A stretch of DNA of 64,000 nucleotides from a bacterium (GCA_017470245.1 JAFUEV010000005.1:1-64000); one strand, 5' to 3'. Counted from the first letter of the stretch, positions 43,800 through 54,013 are shown. The notes: generated by a model from the letters alone, not told the origin. Translations and numbers: made by a program.

Positions 43800-45188
43800 T
43801 TAGGAAATAATAATTTTGAATGAAGTACCTTTATTTATTTCACTTTTTACTTCTATTGCCCAGTTATGTAATTCAATTATATTTTTTACAATAGATAAAC
43901 CCAGTCCGCTGCCGTCTTTTTGTCTGCTTCTTGCCTTATCAACACGATAAAATTTTTCAAAAATATGTTCCAGATGCTCTTTCCCTATTCCTATTCCGTA
44001 ATCTATTATTTCTATTTCTATTTTGTCTGATTGCGAAATGTTAACATCTATGGTCTCAGAGTTTGAGTATTTGATTGCATTTGAAAGTATATTTGAAATG
44101 GCAGTTATGAATAATTCTTCATTTCCATTAATATGGATTTCTTGTTTATTGTTGAAATTAATTTTTAAATTTAACGTGTCTTGAAAATCTATTGCTTTTT
44201 TTATTGCATCATTTAGACAGAAGATTTTAAAGGATTTATCATCTTTTGTTTTTTCTAAATCAGTTTCGGCTAAAGAGAGAATATCCTGTGCCAGTTTATT
44301 TATTGATAATGTTTGAAATTTGATTATATCAAAACATTCTTTGTCTAAAGGTGAAATTTTACAATTTTCTTCTATAAGTTCAACAGCAGAATTAATTGCT
44401 GTTATTGGTGTTTTTATTTCATGTGATACATTTTGTATAAAATCTGATTTGTATTGTTCTAATTTTGTAAGTCTTAAAATTTGGTTTTTAAGTTTTTGAG
44501 TCATTTTGCTGACTGCTACGGATAATTCTTCCAGCAATTCTATTTTTGGAATATTTATTTCTGCATCTAAATTCCCTTCAGAAATCTTTTTTACACTATC
44601 TTCAAAGGTATTGAAGGAATTTCTTATGTTGTTAAAAATATAGATAAGATTTAGTATTAATATTAATAAGCAGGTTATAAAAAATATAATGATATTTTTT
44701 TGTCCTTTTATAATAGAATTTATTACAAATTCTTCTGAGATAGAAAGTTCTAAAAAATATTTATTTCCGTCAATTTCAAATTTTTCTGTTTTCTCTAACT
44801 TTTTGTCTTTAAAAGAACGTTTATATAATTTCCATATATTAGGTGCTTTCTTATTTATTCTGCTGTCATTTTTTGCTATTTCTTTCGATTCTTCGTCAAA
44901 AGAACCTGCGATATAATTTTTATCTTTGTCAAAAATGCGGAATGATAATTCTTTATTATTTTTAAATTCACTACAATATAATCTTAAATTTTCAACATCA
45001 TTATTTTTTAATAAAGGTTTAATAGCCCATAATATTTGTTTCTGAAATGTATTGAGCTCATATTCTTCTTCAATAATATATGAGCCGTTAAATTGTATCA
45101 GGTTGTATATTGAGATAAGAACAAAAAGCATAGAAATTGCAATTAACCATAGCATTTTATTTAGCCAAAACTTATCTCTTGTCTTCAT
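43800..45188 (-). CDS. Sensor histidine kinase
   Basis: The 462-residue kinase has two membrane segments (about 12-32 and 163-187) around an external sensor domain of about 130 residues, then a HAMP-like region, the H-box SHEIKTP with phospho-acceptor His256, and an ATPase domain with NAIKYSN, DYGIGI, EKFYRVDKARS and DGSGLGLSIV. The start codon directly follows the stop of the response regulator gene, so the pair is co-translated. The signal is unknown. Confidence 0.94.
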   Translation of the reverse strand: MKTRDKFWLNKMLWLIAISMLFVLISIYNLIQFNGSYIIEEEYELNTFQKQILWAIKPLLKNNDVENLRLYCSEFKNNKELSFRIFDKDKNYIAGSFDEESKEIAKNDSRINKKAPNIWKLYKRSFKDKKLEKTEKFEIDGNKYFLELSISEEFVINSIIKGQKNIIIFFITCLLILILNLIYIFNNIRNSFNTFEDSVKKISEGNLDAEINIPKIELLEELSVAVSKMTQKLKNQILRLTKLEQYKSDFIQNVSHEIKTPITAINSAVELIEENCKISPLDKECFDIIKFQTLSINKLAQDILSLAETDLEKTKDDKSFKIFCLNDAIKKAIDFQDTLNLKINFNNKQEIHINGNEELFITAISNILSNAIKYSNSETIDVNISQSDKIEIEIIDYGIGIGKEHLEHIFEKFYRVDKARSRQKDGSGLGLSIVKNIIELHNWAIEVKSEINKGTSFKIIIS

Positions 45189-45875
45189 TTATTGTTCCTT
45201 TAGTTTATAGCCGGAACCACGAATTGTTTCAATGTTATTGCTGAAATTACCGAGTTTCCTTCTTAAATTTAAAATTTGAACATCAACTGCTCTTTCAGAA
45301 ATATTAAAGCCGTCATCTCCTCGTAAATATGATAAAAGTTGTGAACGAGAAAAAACGATTCCCGGATTTGTTAAAAATATTTTTAAAATTTCAAACTCGA
45401 ATTTTGTAAGTTCTATAGGTTTGTTATCTATAGTTACTGTCTTTTTTTTATCATTAAGTAGAATATTATTATATTGAATACAGTTATTATTTATAGAATT
45501 AGTCAGATGCGCTTTAATTCTTGCCAATAAAATTTTATTGCTAAAAGGCTTTGAAATATAATCTATTGCTCCATTTTCAAAGCCTTTTAATATATCTTCT
45601 TCCATCTTTTTTGCAGTTAACATTATTATTTGGATATTATTCAAGTAAACATCATTTTTAATCTGTTTACATAGGCTGAAACCGTCTATTTCCGGTATCA
45701 TTACATCCAGTAATATTAAATCGGGCTTGTCTTCTTTTATCATATTCAATGCTTCAAGTCCGTTAAATGCTTTTTTTATCTCAAAAAATCCATCTGAAAT
45801 CAGTACCAGTTCTATAAGTCTGTTAATCTGAGGCTCATCTTCGACTATTAATATTTTTGATTGTTTTATATTCAT
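45189..45875 (-). CDS. OmpR/PhoB-family response regulator
   Basis: The 228-residue regulator has a receiver domain with Glu12/Asp13 and phospho-acceptor Asp57 (LILLDVMIPEIDG), the conserved Lys in ISKPF, and a winged-helix DNA-binding domain ending in RGSGYKLKE. It is the partner of the adjacent kinase. A TATAAT lies 6 nt before its ATG with no ribosome binding site, so it seems to have its own leaderless promoter in the gap after the TPR gene. Confidence 0.95.
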   Translation of the reverse strand: MNIKQSKILIVEDEPQINRLIELVLISDGFFEIKKAFNGLEALNMIKEDKPDLILLDVMIPEIDGFSLCKQIKNDVYLNNIQIIMLTAKKMEEDILKGFENGAIDYISKPFSNKILLARIKAHLTNSINNNCIQYNNILLNDKKKTVTIDNKPIELTKFEFEILKIFLTNPGIVFSRSQLLSYLRGDDGFNISERAVDVQILNLRRKLGNFSNNIETIRGSGYKLKEQ

Positions 45876-45881
45876 TTTTTT

Positions 45882-45887
45882 ATTATA
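45882..45887 (-). promoter_or_regulatory. -10 element of the response regulator gene, likely leaderless
   Basis: On the minus strand TATAAT (45882-45887) is followed by six A residues and the ATG at 45875. The 34-nt gap after the TPR gene holds no ribosome binding site. Confidence 0.5.
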
Positions 45888-45909
45888 GATATTTATTTTT
45901 AGTTTTTTG

Positions 45910-46569
45910 TTAGTTGATTACAAGTCCGAGCTCTTGAGATTTTTTTAAGTTAGTCTCAGCTTCAGTCGTTTTATTTAAAAGTTTTTCCGTCATACCAAGC
46001 ATAAAATATAAATGTGCATTATTAGGGCATATATTTATTGCTGCTTTATAATCTGTTTCAGCACTCTCATAATTTTTTTTCTCGAATTGGTAAAATGCAC
46101 GTTGCTCGTATAATTTATAATCCGTATTATTATGACAAAGTGCACCGGTATAATCATTAATAGCACCTTGTAAATCATTCATTTGATATTTTAAATTGCC
46201 ACGCTCTGTATAATAATTTACTTTCTCGCCATCAAGTTGAATTGCTTTATTATATGAAATCAATGCATTATCATAATCTTTTATTTTCCTCAAAACATAA
46301 GCTTTTAGTGCATGTAACTCTGCATTTTTCGGAAATCTCATAATTGCTTTATTGTAAAAGTCTATTGCATTTAAGAATGTTTTGTTTTTCTGATTAACTC
46401 TTGCAATAGCTATATAAGTTTTGAATGATTTTGGCATTAAAGAAAGTGCAAGAAATAGATTATTTAATGCTTTAGGGTATTCACCCAAATTTTCTCTATT
46501 TATGCCTTTATTGTACATAGAGTGAAAAATAAAAAATCTTCTTACTTTACCAAAACCGAAATAAAACAA
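45910..46569 (-). CDS. Tetratricopeptide repeat protein
   Basis: The 219-residue protein is made of about six TPR units from residue 20 on, with recurring patterns such as AIDFYNKAIMRFPKNAELH, ALISYNKAIQLDG and AETDYKAAINICPNNAHLY. TPR arrays are protein-protein adaptors. There is no clear signal peptide. The start is TTG, chosen because AAGGAG lies 6 nt upstream. It sits 9 nt after the PFL gene and 34 nt before the response regulator, so it may be read with either. Confidence 0.88.
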   Translation of the reverse strand: MFYFGFGKVRRFFIFHSMYNKGINRENLGEYPKALNNLFLALSLMPKSFKTYIAIARVNQKNKTFLNAIDFYNKAIMRFPKNAELHALKAYVLRKIKDYDNALISYNKAIQLDGEKVNYYTERGNLKYQMNDLQGAINDYTGALCHNNTDYKLYEQRAFYQFEKKNYESAETDYKAAINICPNNAHLYFMLGMTEKLLNKTTEAETNLKKSQELGLVIN

Positions 46570-46578
46570 GATAGCTCC

Positions 46579-47946
46579 TTAATTATTTAGACTGTGTATT
46601 GGGGCCGGGATCCTTCCTCCTCTGTTGATAAATATTTCGGAAGAAAGTTTATTTACATTCATAATTGGTGCTTCGCCAAGTAAGCCTCCATAAACCGCAT
46701 AATCACCAACTTTTTTGTTTGGAACGGGTATGATTCTAACAGCAGTTGTTTTTTTATTAATCATACCTATTGCCATTTCATCAGCAATCATTCCAGAAAT
46801 AGTAGTATCAGGTGTATCTCCCGGAATTGCAATCATATCAAGTCCAACAGAACATACACATGTCATTGCTTCTAGCTTGTCAAAAGTTAAAACACCTTGC
46901 TTAGCTGCTTCTATCATACCTGCATCTTCACTAACAGGAATAAATGCACCGGATAATCCTCCGACATAAGAACTTGCCATTATGCCGCCTTTTTTCACCG
47001 CATCATTTAACATTGCCAAAGCTGCGGTTGTACCGTGTGCACCAGCGTGCTCAAGTCCCATTGCCTGAAAAATACCTGCAACCGAATCCCCGATAGCCGG
47101 TGTTGGTGCTAAAGATAAATCTATTATTCCGAAAGGAATATTCATTTTTTCTGCCATTCTTCTTCCTACAAGTTCTCCTGTAGATGTGATTTTAAAGGCA
47201 ATTTGTTTTATTTTGTTTGCCAGTTCACCAAAATCTGCATTTTTAGGTAAATTTTCAACTGCGGCACGTACAACTCCCGGCCCTGATACACCGACATTTA
47301 AAGCACATTCAGGTTCTCCGTATCCGTGAAATGCTCCTGCCATAAATGGATTATCTCCGGGAACATTACAAAAACATACCAATTTTGCAGCCCCAATTCC
47401 GTCTTCGTTTTTTGTTAATAATGCAGCTTGTTTTATAATACTTCCCATCTTCTTTACAGCATCCATATTAATACCTGCTTTTGTTGATGCAAGATTAATT
47501 GATGAACATACTCTTTGTGTTTGTTTTAGTGCTTCAGGGATACTTTCTATAAGAGCAATATCACCTTTTGTGCAACCTTTCTCAACAAGAGCGGAAAAAC
47601 CGCCGACGAAATTAACATTAACTTCTTTTGCAGCTTCATCCAATACTTTAGCTAAATAGATATAGTCAGGGTTTTTGCAAGATTCACCGACTAGTGATAT
47701 AGGAGTAACCGCAATTCTTTTGTTTATTATAGGTATAGAGTATTCGTCTTCTATCTCAGATGCATATTTATATAAGTTTTTTGCATATTTTGTAATTTTG
47801 TTATATATTTTATCGCCTACTTCTTTAACGTCATCTCCGCAACAATCACGTAGACTTAATGCTAAAGTTACGGTTCTTATATCCAAATTATGAACTTTTA
47901 TCATATTAATTGTTTCAATTATTGATTTTTCATTAAAAAAAGTCAT
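46579..47946 (-). CDS. PFL (UPF0210/DUF711) family protein
   Basis: The 455-residue protein matches the UPF0210 family, which has a fold related to pyruvate-formate lyase and unknown activity. Landmarks include [20 protein letters not shown] near the start, [13 protein letters not shown] near 230, and [20 protein letters not shown] near 310. The family is almost always encoded next to a small ACT-domain protein, as here. AAAGGA precedes the ATG. Confidence 0.92.
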   Translation of the reverse strand: MTFFNEKSIIETINMIKVHNLDIRTVTLALSLRDCCGDDVKEVGDKIYNKITKYAKNLYKYASEIEDEYSIPIINKRIAVTPISLVGESCKNPDYIYLAKVLDEAAKEVNVNFVGGFSALVEKGCTKGDIALIESIPEALKQTQRVCSSINLASTKAGINMDAVKKMGSIIKQAALLTKNEDGIGAAKLVCFCNVPGDNPFMAGAFHGYGEPECALNVGVSGPGVVRAAVENLPKNADFGELANKIKQIAFKITSTGELVGRRMAEKMNIPFGIIDLSLAPTPAIGDSVAGIFQAMGLEHAGAHGTTAALAMLNDAVKKGGIMASSYVGGLSGAFIPVSEDAGMIEAAKQGVLTFDKLEAMTCVCSVGLDMIAIPGDTPDTTISGMIADEMAIGMINKKTTAVRIIPVPNKKVGDYAVYGGLLGEAPIMNVNKLSSEIFINRGGRIPAPIHSLNN

Positions 47947-47998
47947 TTATAATTCCTTTTAAAGCAGTTTAATTATACGTAAAAACAGAAAATATTTA

Positions 47999-48277
47999 CT
48001 AAATTGTATGCATCTTATCAAATATTTCTTTCTTTTGAATCCATATCTCCATACCAAGTTTTTTGCCTGATTCTGATAATGCTTCTTTTATTTCTTTGAA
48101 AGTATATTTGGATTTACTTATGTCTGCAAGCAAAAACATCATAAAACAGCCTTGCATAATTGTTTGACGTATATCCTCAATATTTACTTCATATTTTGCA
48201 AGTACCGAAGCTATTTCCGCAACTATTCCGACTCCGTCTTTGCCTGAAATAGTAACTATAATTTTATCTTCACTCAT
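47999..48277 (-). CDS. ACT domain protein (UPF0237 family)
   Basis: The 92-residue protein is a stand-alone ACT domain: IIVTISGKDGVGIVAEIAS at the start and the VNIEDIRQTIMQGCFMM strand, as in UPF0237. ACT domains bind amino acids and regulate partners; this one is the usual companion of the PFL-family gene, which follows after 52 nt. The ATG at 48277 follows GGAG by 5 nt; an in-frame ATG 15 nt upstream is less likely. Confidence 0.9.
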   Translation of the reverse strand: MSEDKIIVTISGKDGVGIVAEIASVLAKYEVNIEDIRQTIMQGCFMMFLLADISKSKYTFKEIKEALSESGKKLGMEIWIQKKEIFDKMHTI

Positions 48278-48470
48278 TTCTACTCCAATCATATTATTTA
48301 GTTATATTGTATTAATAAATGAGTTTAAATGCAATTATAAAATGCTCATAAATTGTTTTGCAGCTAAATATGTGTTATTATTCAAATACGTGTATTGATG
48401 ATTAAAATCAAAATTAAATAAAAACATAGAAATATGAAATTATTACAAATATGACAATGAAATAATTATT

Positions 48471-49460
48471 ATGAAAATTATAAAAATAGTAAAAATAATA
48501 ATTACGAATATATTAATATTTTGTTTATTCTTTTTTATAGTTGATTTTTGTTTGTATAATAAATTCGTTATACAGTATAAAAAAGAACAATCGTCTCAAA
48601 TACAAGAAACAGATAAACCTATAAATTATTTAGATAATTATAAGAGTGAATATTCTCCGCATACATATCAAGCATTTAAAAATAATACCAATATATTTGG
48701 GAATAGAACAATTCCTATTATAAAAAATGCGTTAAAAGGAAGTATATTAATGTTTGGGTGTTCATACACTCATGGTGATTTATTAGAAGATAATCAAACA
48801 CTTGGATATTTAATATATGAAAAAACGAAAAGAAATGTATTTAATTATGGAATAAGTTCAGGATGTATTCAGCATATGTTGTATATGTTATCTAATATGA
48901 ATTTTGATAAATTAAAACCATATAATCCTGAATATGTTATATATATTTATATACCCGAACATCTATTTAGAGTGCACAATAAAATAAATCCTAATTCAGT
49001 AATGATAAATGGTTCTTGTATAACATATAAACTGCAAAATGATAAATTGCAACTTCAAAAACCAATATTACCCGATTTCTTTTATAAAACATATATTTTA
49101 AAAGCTTTTTTATATAATCAGGATGAATATATTTTTAAAAATACTCTGCAAAATAGGTATGAGAGCTTTGCTCTTTTTAATGAAATCTTATTGCAAAGTA
49201 AACAAAAATTAAATGAAAAATTCCCCAATATTAAGTTTATAATACTAAGATATCGAGTAAATGGAGATGAAGAATATAGAGAACTACCGTTTATGTGGGA
49301 AGTCCTTAAATCTGAAGGGTTTATAATTATTGATACCCAAGAAATAATAGGACGAAAATTTGAATATAACTCTGATGATTGCGCTGAAGACGGATATCAT
49401 CCTTCTTTTAAGACTTGGAAATTGTTAGTGCCTAAAATAATTGAAAAATTAAATCTTTAA
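48471..49460 (+). CDS. Membrane-anchored SGNH-like hydrolase (copy 1)
   Basis: The 329-residue protein has one N-terminal membrane segment (about 9-27), then FGCSYTHGD with the probable nucleophile Ser98 in a GCS form of the GDS block, NYGISSG near 124 as block II, and DGYHPS near 308 as the catalytic Asp-x-x-His block. SGNH enzymes deacylate or acylate sugars and lipids; anchoring outside the inner membrane suits envelope glycan modification. A related gene lies at 54154. The start has no clear ribosome binding site. It overlaps convergent hydG by 4 nt. Confidence 0.7.
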   Translation: MKIIKIVKIIITNILIFCLFFFIVDFCLYNKFVIQYKKEQSSQIQETDKPINYLDNYKSEYSPHTYQAFKNNTNIFGNRTIPIIKNALKGSILMFGCSYTHGDLLEDNQTLGYLIYEKTKRNVFNYGISSGCIQHMLYMLSNMNFDKLKPYNPEYVIYIYIPEHLFRVHNKINPNSVMINGSCITYKLQNDKLQLQKPILPDFFYKTYILKAFLYNQDEYIFKNTLQNRYESFALFNEILLQSKQKLNEKFPNIKFIILRYRVNGDEEYRELPFMWEVLKSEGFIIIDTQEIIGRKFEYNSDDCAEDGYHPSFKTWKLLVPKIIEKLNL

Positions 49461-50875
49461 AATTTAAAATCACGCTGACCTTGTTTTATTTTTTCAAGAT
49501 TTTCTGTTACTTTTTCTTTTATATTTGAGTCTTTAATTGTTGAAAGTTCTTTTGTTATTAATTTGGAACCTGTTTGCTTAGTAGTTGAGGAAGCATAATC
49601 TGTTAGATATTCTTGTAACGTCATAATTGCATTCGGATGGCAAAAATTATGAATTTGTTCATTTTTGCATATTTCCATAAATCTTTCGCCTGTTCTTCCG
49701 CTTCCATAGCATGCTGTACAAAAACTCGGAACATAACCAAGTTCCATAAGCCAGTTTACAACTTCATCAAGAGTACGATTATCATTAACTTCAAACTGGC
49801 TGGAATCTTCATCTTCTTTTTCCGGTTTATAATAACCGCCAACACTTGTTTTAGACCCGCCGGATATTTGAGAAATACCTAATTCAAGAACATCTTTTCT
49901 GCACTCTTTACTTTCTCTTGTTGATACAATCATTCCTGTATAAGGAACAGCAATGCGTAATATGGCAACAATTTTTTTGAAAGTATTGTCATCAAGCGAA
50001 TTTGTAAATGTATTTGGGTCTATATCGTCTGCTTTTCTTATTCTAGGTACACTTATTGTGTGAGGACCTACACCGAAAACAGCTTCTAAATGTTCTGCGT
50101 GCATTAATAATGCAGGAAATTCATATCTGTATGTTTCAAGTCCGAATAAAACACCTAATCCTACATCATCAATACCGCCTTGCATTGCTCTGTCCATTGC
50201 TTCAGTATGGTATGCATAGTTGTGTTTGGGCCCTGTCGGATGCAGTTTCTCATAACTTTCTTTGTTATATGTTTCTTGAAATAGTATGTATGTCCCTATT
50301 TTTGCTTCATGTAGCTTTTTATAGTTCTCGACAGTCGTTGCTGCGATATTTACATTTACACGTCTTATTGCACCGTTTTTATGTTTTATTGAATAAATAG
50401 TTTTTATAGATTCTAAAATGTATTCAATAGGGTTATTAACAGGATCTTCTCCTGCTTCTATAGCAAGACGTTTATGTCCCATATCCTGAAGTGCAATTAC
50501 TTCATTTCTGATTTCATCCTGTGTCATTTTTTTACGTGGAATATGCTTATTTTTTGCATGATACGGACAATATACACATCCGTTTACACAATAATTTGAA
50601 AGATATAATGGAGCAAATAAAACAATTCTGTTACCGTAATAGTTTTGTTTGATTTTTTTTGCAAGCGCATATATTTGATTGTTTATTTCATTATCATTAC
50701 ATTCAAGAAGAACAGAAGCTTCTCTATGTGTTAAACCTTTTTCTTTTTTTGCTTTTTCAAGTATATTTTTTACTACTTCCAAATTATTGCAATTATCTTT
50801 TGCATATTTTATAGTATCTAAAATTTCTTCGTGATTAATAAATTCTTCGGCTTTCGATGATTTTGGATTATACAT
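49457..50875 (-). CDS. hydG: [FeFe]-hydrogenase H-cluster radical SAM maturase HydG
   Basis: The 472-residue enzyme cleaves tyrosine to give the CO and cyanide ligands of the [FeFe]-hydrogenase active site. It has the radical-SAM motif Cys96, Cys100, Cys103 (CVNGCVYC) and the HydG-specific C-terminal cluster ligands Cys386, Cys389 (CTAC) and Cys412, which separate it from ThiH. Segments GEDPVNNPIEYI and YGSGRTGERF also fit HydG. GAGGGG precedes the ATG. hydE, hydF and the hydrogenase are not in the window. Confidence 0.95.
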   Translation of the reverse strand: MYNPKSSKAEEFINHEEILDTIKYAKDNCNNLEVVKNILEKAKKEKGLTHREASVLLECNDNEINNQIYALAKKIKQNYYGNRIVLFAPLYLSNYCVNGCVYCPYHAKNKHIPRKKMTQDEIRNEVIALQDMGHKRLAIEAGEDPVNNPIEYILESIKTIYSIKHKNGAIRRVNVNIAATTVENYKKLHEAKIGTYILFQETYNKESYEKLHPTGPKHNYAYHTEAMDRAMQGGIDDVGLGVLFGLETYRYEFPALLMHAEHLEAVFGVGPHTISVPRIRKADDIDPNTFTNSLDDNTFKKIVAILRIAVPYTGMIVSTRESKECRKDVLELGISQISGGSKTSVGGYYKPEKEDEDSSQFEVNDNRTLDEVVNWLMELGYVPSFCTACYGSGRTGERFMEICKNEQIHNFCHPNAIMTLQEYLTDYASSTTKQTGSKLITKELSTIKDSNIKEKVTENLEKIKQGQRDFKF

Positions 50876-51031
50876 TTTTCATTCCCCTCTTATTTGATTA
50901 TAACTCAAATAAAATTTGTAAATGATTGAATTGATAATTTATTTTATTGATGTATATCAGTTTAGCTTGATAAAAATTTTTGTTTTAACTAATATCAACA
51001 TGTTAGTTACAGAATAAAGAAAGGTAGAAAT

Positions 51032-51808
51032 ATGTCAAGAAGACCTGTAATTGCCGGAAACTGGAAAATGCATAATTTGCAACAAGAAGCGGCAGATTTA
51101 ACAAATGGAATAATGCAAGAATTAAAAAATGAAGATAAGGCTTCACTTCCTGAAGTTGTTATTGCTCCCACATTTACAGCTTTATATGCAGCAAATAAAG
51201 CATTAAAAGATTGCGGATGCGGAAAAGTAAGATTAGCTGCTCAAAACTGTTATTTTGAAACTAAAGGTGCTTTTACCGGTGAATGTTCTGTTGAAATGCT
51301 TAAAGATGCAGGATGTGAATATATTATTATCGGTCATAGTGAAAGAAGAGAATACTTTGGTGAAACCGATGAAATGGTAAATAAAAAAGCAATAAAAATA
51401 TTGGCTGAAGGTTTAGTTCCAATAATATGCTGCGGTGAATCATTAGAACAAAGAGAAGCTGGTGTTACCGATTATCATATAGCATCTCAAATAACAAAGG
51501 CATTAAGAGGATTAAGTGCCGCAGATGTTGCAAAATCAATTATTGCTTATGAACCTATTTGGGCTATTGGTACAGGTAAAACTTGTGATTCTGTTGAAGC
51601 AAACAGAGTAATCGGTATGATTAGAAATGTTGTTAAAGGTTTATATGATGCATCTACAGCTGATTCAATCCGTATATTGTATGGCGGTAGTGTAAAACCT
51701 GCAACGATTAAGGAACAAATGGCTCAATCAGATATCGATGGAGCTTTAGTTGGCGGTGCAAGTTTAACTGCTGATAGTTTTGCTCAAATTGTTAAAGGTG
51801 CTATGTAG
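51032..51808 (+). CDS. tpiA: Triosephosphate isomerase
   Basis: The 258-residue glycolytic enzyme interconverts dihydroxyacetone phosphate and glyceraldehyde-3-phosphate. It shows IAGNWKMHN with Lys12, IIGHSERREYF with the catalytic His near 100, AYEPIWAIGTG with the catalytic Glu near 172, and the phosphate loop ILYGGSVKP. Its length is standard. AAGG precedes the ATG. An AACTAA/TTAGTT inverted repeat lies about 25-45 nt upstream of the start. A strong terminator follows. Confidence 0.97.
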   Translation: MSRRPVIAGNWKMHNLQQEAADLTNGIMQELKNEDKASLPEVVIAPTFTALYAANKALKDCGCGKVRLAAQNCYFETKGAFTGECSVEMLKDAGCEYIIIGHSERREYFGETDEMVNKKAIKILAEGLVPIICCGESLEQREAGVTDYHIASQITKALRGLSAADVAKSIIAYEPIWAIGTGKTCDSVEANRVIGMIRNVVKGLYDASTADSIRILYGGSVKPATIKEQMAQSDIDGALVGGASLTADSFAQIVKGAM

Positions 51809-51820
51809 TTTAATTTATGA

Positions 51821-51853
51821 AAAAAAAGAGGGGCTTATTGCCTCTTTTTTTTT
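51821..51853. terminator. Bidirectional terminator between tpiA and a small convergent gene
   Basis: AAAAAAAGAGG (51821-51831) pairs with CCTCTTTTTTT (51841-51851) around a short loop, with T-runs leaving the hairpin on both strands. It lies just after tpiA and just beyond the stop of the minus-strand gene. Confidence 0.85.
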
Positions 51854-51857
51854 ATTG

Positions 51858-52112
51858 TTATTGTTTGTTAACATCCAGCATTTGTACATACCAATCTTCA
51901 TAATCATCTATATGTATTGAAGGGAAGAATGATTCGTCCATACCGTTAGGTTCCTTCTCTTTTTTATGAAAAACAGAAAAGTTTTCTGAATCAGGTTTGT
52001 TTAAAGCTAATTTATCTTTGTTAAAAGTATTTGTATCCTTGAATTTAATAGCTGAGCTATCTTTTTTCTGAATATCTTGAATACAATTTTTTTGTTCATT
52101 GTTAATTTTCAT
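51858..52112 (-). CDS. Small hydrophilic protein of unknown function
   Basis: The 84-residue product begins MKINNEQKNCIQDIQ and is strongly charged, with a Lys/Asp/Asn-rich middle and an aromatic acidic end (IHIDDYEDWYVQML). It is probably disordered apart from the C-terminal 20 residues. The ATG at 52112 follows AAAGGGGA; the longer frame would start at a TTG without a site. The terminator hairpin at 51821 closes it. No family was recognised. Confidence 0.55.
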   Translation of the reverse strand: MKINNEQKNCIQDIQKKDSSAIKFKDTNTFNKDKLALNKPDSENFSVFHKKEKEPNGMDESFFPSIHIDDYEDWYVQMLDVNKQ

Positions 52113-52177
52113 CTTAATTTCCCCTTTCAATATCTTTAAAAATAAAATTGTTTTATATTTTATAAAAAGATTTTTTT

Positions 52178-52217
52178 ATAAAAAAATTGCTTGAATTTTT
52201 TTTAATATTAAGCAATT
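52178..52217 (-). terminator. Rho-independent terminator of the second histidine kinase
   Basis: On the minus strand AATTGCTT (52210-52217) pairs with AAGCAATT (52185-52192) around a 17-nt A/T-rich loop, and TTTTTT follows. It lies about 33 nt beyond the kinase stop at 52250. Confidence 0.6.
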
Positions 52218-52249
52218 GAAAAAATCTATTAATAAAGTGATAAAAATGA

Positions 52250-54013
52250 TTATACTAATTCGCTTTCAGCAATTTCCAACGGTAGTTTTACCGTAAAAGT
52301 TGAGCCTTTACCTTCTTCACTAGTTACTGTTATTTGACCGTGATGATGTTTTTCTACAGTCATTTTTACAAGATGTAATCCTAAACCGGTACCTTTAACG
52401 GTATGTGTTGCATTTTCAACTCGATAGAATCTGTCAAATATTTTTTCCAGATGTTCTTTTGCTATACCTATACCATTATCTTTAACTGAAAATTCTATAT
52501 ATTTTTTATCTTCTGTTGTTTTTATATTGACAATAATAGGTTTCCCGTTTTCTGAATATTTAATTGCATTAGAAAGAAGATTTCTTATTACTCTGTCAAT
52601 GCTTTCAACATTTATTGGAACAGATGGAATATCATCTTCTTTTTTCAGTTCAATTGTAATATCTTTTTCTTTTGCAAGAATATTTATCGAGTTAATGTTT
52701 TGTTCTATTAATTCTACAATATTAGAAAACTCTTTTTTTAATTGTATATTACCTGATTCCAATCTGGAAAAATCAAGTATATCATTAACCATAGAATGTA
52801 AACGTTTTGCTTCTGTATCAATAGTTTGCATAAATTCTTTTTTTGTTTCTTCATCGAAATCATCCCCGTTATTGCAAAGAGTGTCTATATATGTTCTTAA
52901 AACAGTAACAGGTGTTCTCAATTCATGAGAAACATTAGAAATAAAAGTATTCTTTAGCTTGTTTACTTCTGTCTCTCTTGTTATATCAAGAAGAACAATA
53001 ATGTAGCCGACATAATCTCCTTGTTGAGAAAACATAGGGGAAATCATTGCTTTAATTGTCCTTTTTCCTGCTTCAATATTAAATTCAATAGGTTTTTGTT
53101 CAATAATATTTAACGGGGTATCTTTAAATTCTTCAATTCTTTCTAAAAAGCATTTTTGCCCGTGTGAATCTATATAATCTTGAATTTTAGTATTAATAAT
53201 TTCTTTTTCTTCTATATCAAGCATTTTTAATGCTGATTTGTTTGTTAGAACGACAGTATCAAAGTTATCACAAACAATAACACCGTTTATAATACTCATA
53301 AGTACAGCTTCAAGTTTGTTTCTTTCAAGTGTCATTTGCTCAATATTTTGTTCTTCGTATTTTGAAAGAATATTTGACATATCGTTAAATGCTTCGGATA
53401 ATTCTGCCATATTTTCTGATTCAACTTTATATCCGAATTTTCCGATGGCAATTTGTTTTACTCCGTCATATAACTTTTTCAATTCTCTTGACATTAAAAT
53501 CATATTTAGTAGTAAAATCACAGCAAAAATAATCCAGGTAAGAACAAAGATTCCTGTAAGTGTGTTTTTTGCTGCAGAAGATATTGGCTTTATTCCGGTT
53601 CCGGTCATACCTATAGTTATGTATCCTATAGTTTTTTCATTATCGGATACAGGTGAATTTGCACTTACAACAGTACTTTCATCATCAATCAAATGATACT
53701 TTTTAGAAGTGTAAATAATATTATTGTTTAAATCTTTATATTCTATAAAAGAAATATCGGAATTGCTTACGAAAAACGGCTCAAACTTATCTTTTAAAAC
53801 AGTTTCCTGATGATCGTAATGGAAATTATTAATTCCTGACGTTTGTGCAGCAATTGATTTAGAAATTAATTGTGCAAAATCGGCATAAGATTTATCCATC
53901 TTATTTTGAACATTACTAACAGCAAAAGAAGCAATTATTGCTATAACAAACGAGCCTAACAATAATTCCGAAAAAATAATTTTAGTTTGTCTTGTAAAAT
54001 GCAAATTTTTCAT
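52250..54013 (-). CDS. Sensor histidine kinase with PAS domain (PhoR-like)
   Basis: The 587-residue kinase has two membrane segments (about 12-34 and 152-174) around an external domain of about 115 residues, a HAMP-like linker, a PAS domain (about 237-345), the H-box SHELRTP with His363, and an ATPase domain with NAIKYSENG, DNGIGI, FDRFYRVE and GTGLGLHLV. The order resembles PhoR/WalK kinases. Unlike the kinase at 43800 it has no adjacent response regulator. A TATAAT lies 12 nt before its ATG. Confidence 0.93.
   Translation of the reverse strand: MKNLHFTRQTKIIFSELLLGSFVIAIIASFAVSNVQNKMDKSYADFAQLISKSIAAQTSGINNFHYDHQETVLKDKFEPFFVSNSDISFIEYKDLNNNIIYTSKKYHLIDDESTVVSANSPVSDNEKTIGYITIGMTGTGIKPISSAAKNTLTGIFVLTWIIFAVILLLNMILMSRELKKLYDGVKQIAIGKFGYKVESENMAELSEAFNDMSNILSKYEEQNIEQMTLERNKLEAVLMSIINGVIVCDNFDTVVLTNKSALKMLDIEEKEIINTKIQDYIDSHGQKCFLERIEEFKDTPLNIIEQKPIEFNIEAGKRTIKAMISPMFSQQGDYVGYIIVLLDITRETEVNKLKNTFISNVSHELRTPVTVLRTYIDTLCNNGDDFDEETKKEFMQTIDTEAKRLHSMVNDILDFSRLESGNIQLKKEFSNIVELIEQNINSINILAKEKDITIELKKEDDIPSVPINVESIDRVIRNLLSNAIKYSENGKPIIVNIKTTEDKKYIEFSVKDNGIGIAKEHLEKIFDRFYRVENATHTVKGTGLGLHLVKMTVEKHHHGQITVTSEEGKGSTFTVKLPLEIAESELV

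Noticed and set aside
53238-53696. A plus-strand frame of 152 codons inside the histidine kinase at 52250
   Set aside because: It lies wholly antisense to a well-conserved kinase with PAS domain and is a long shadow frame.
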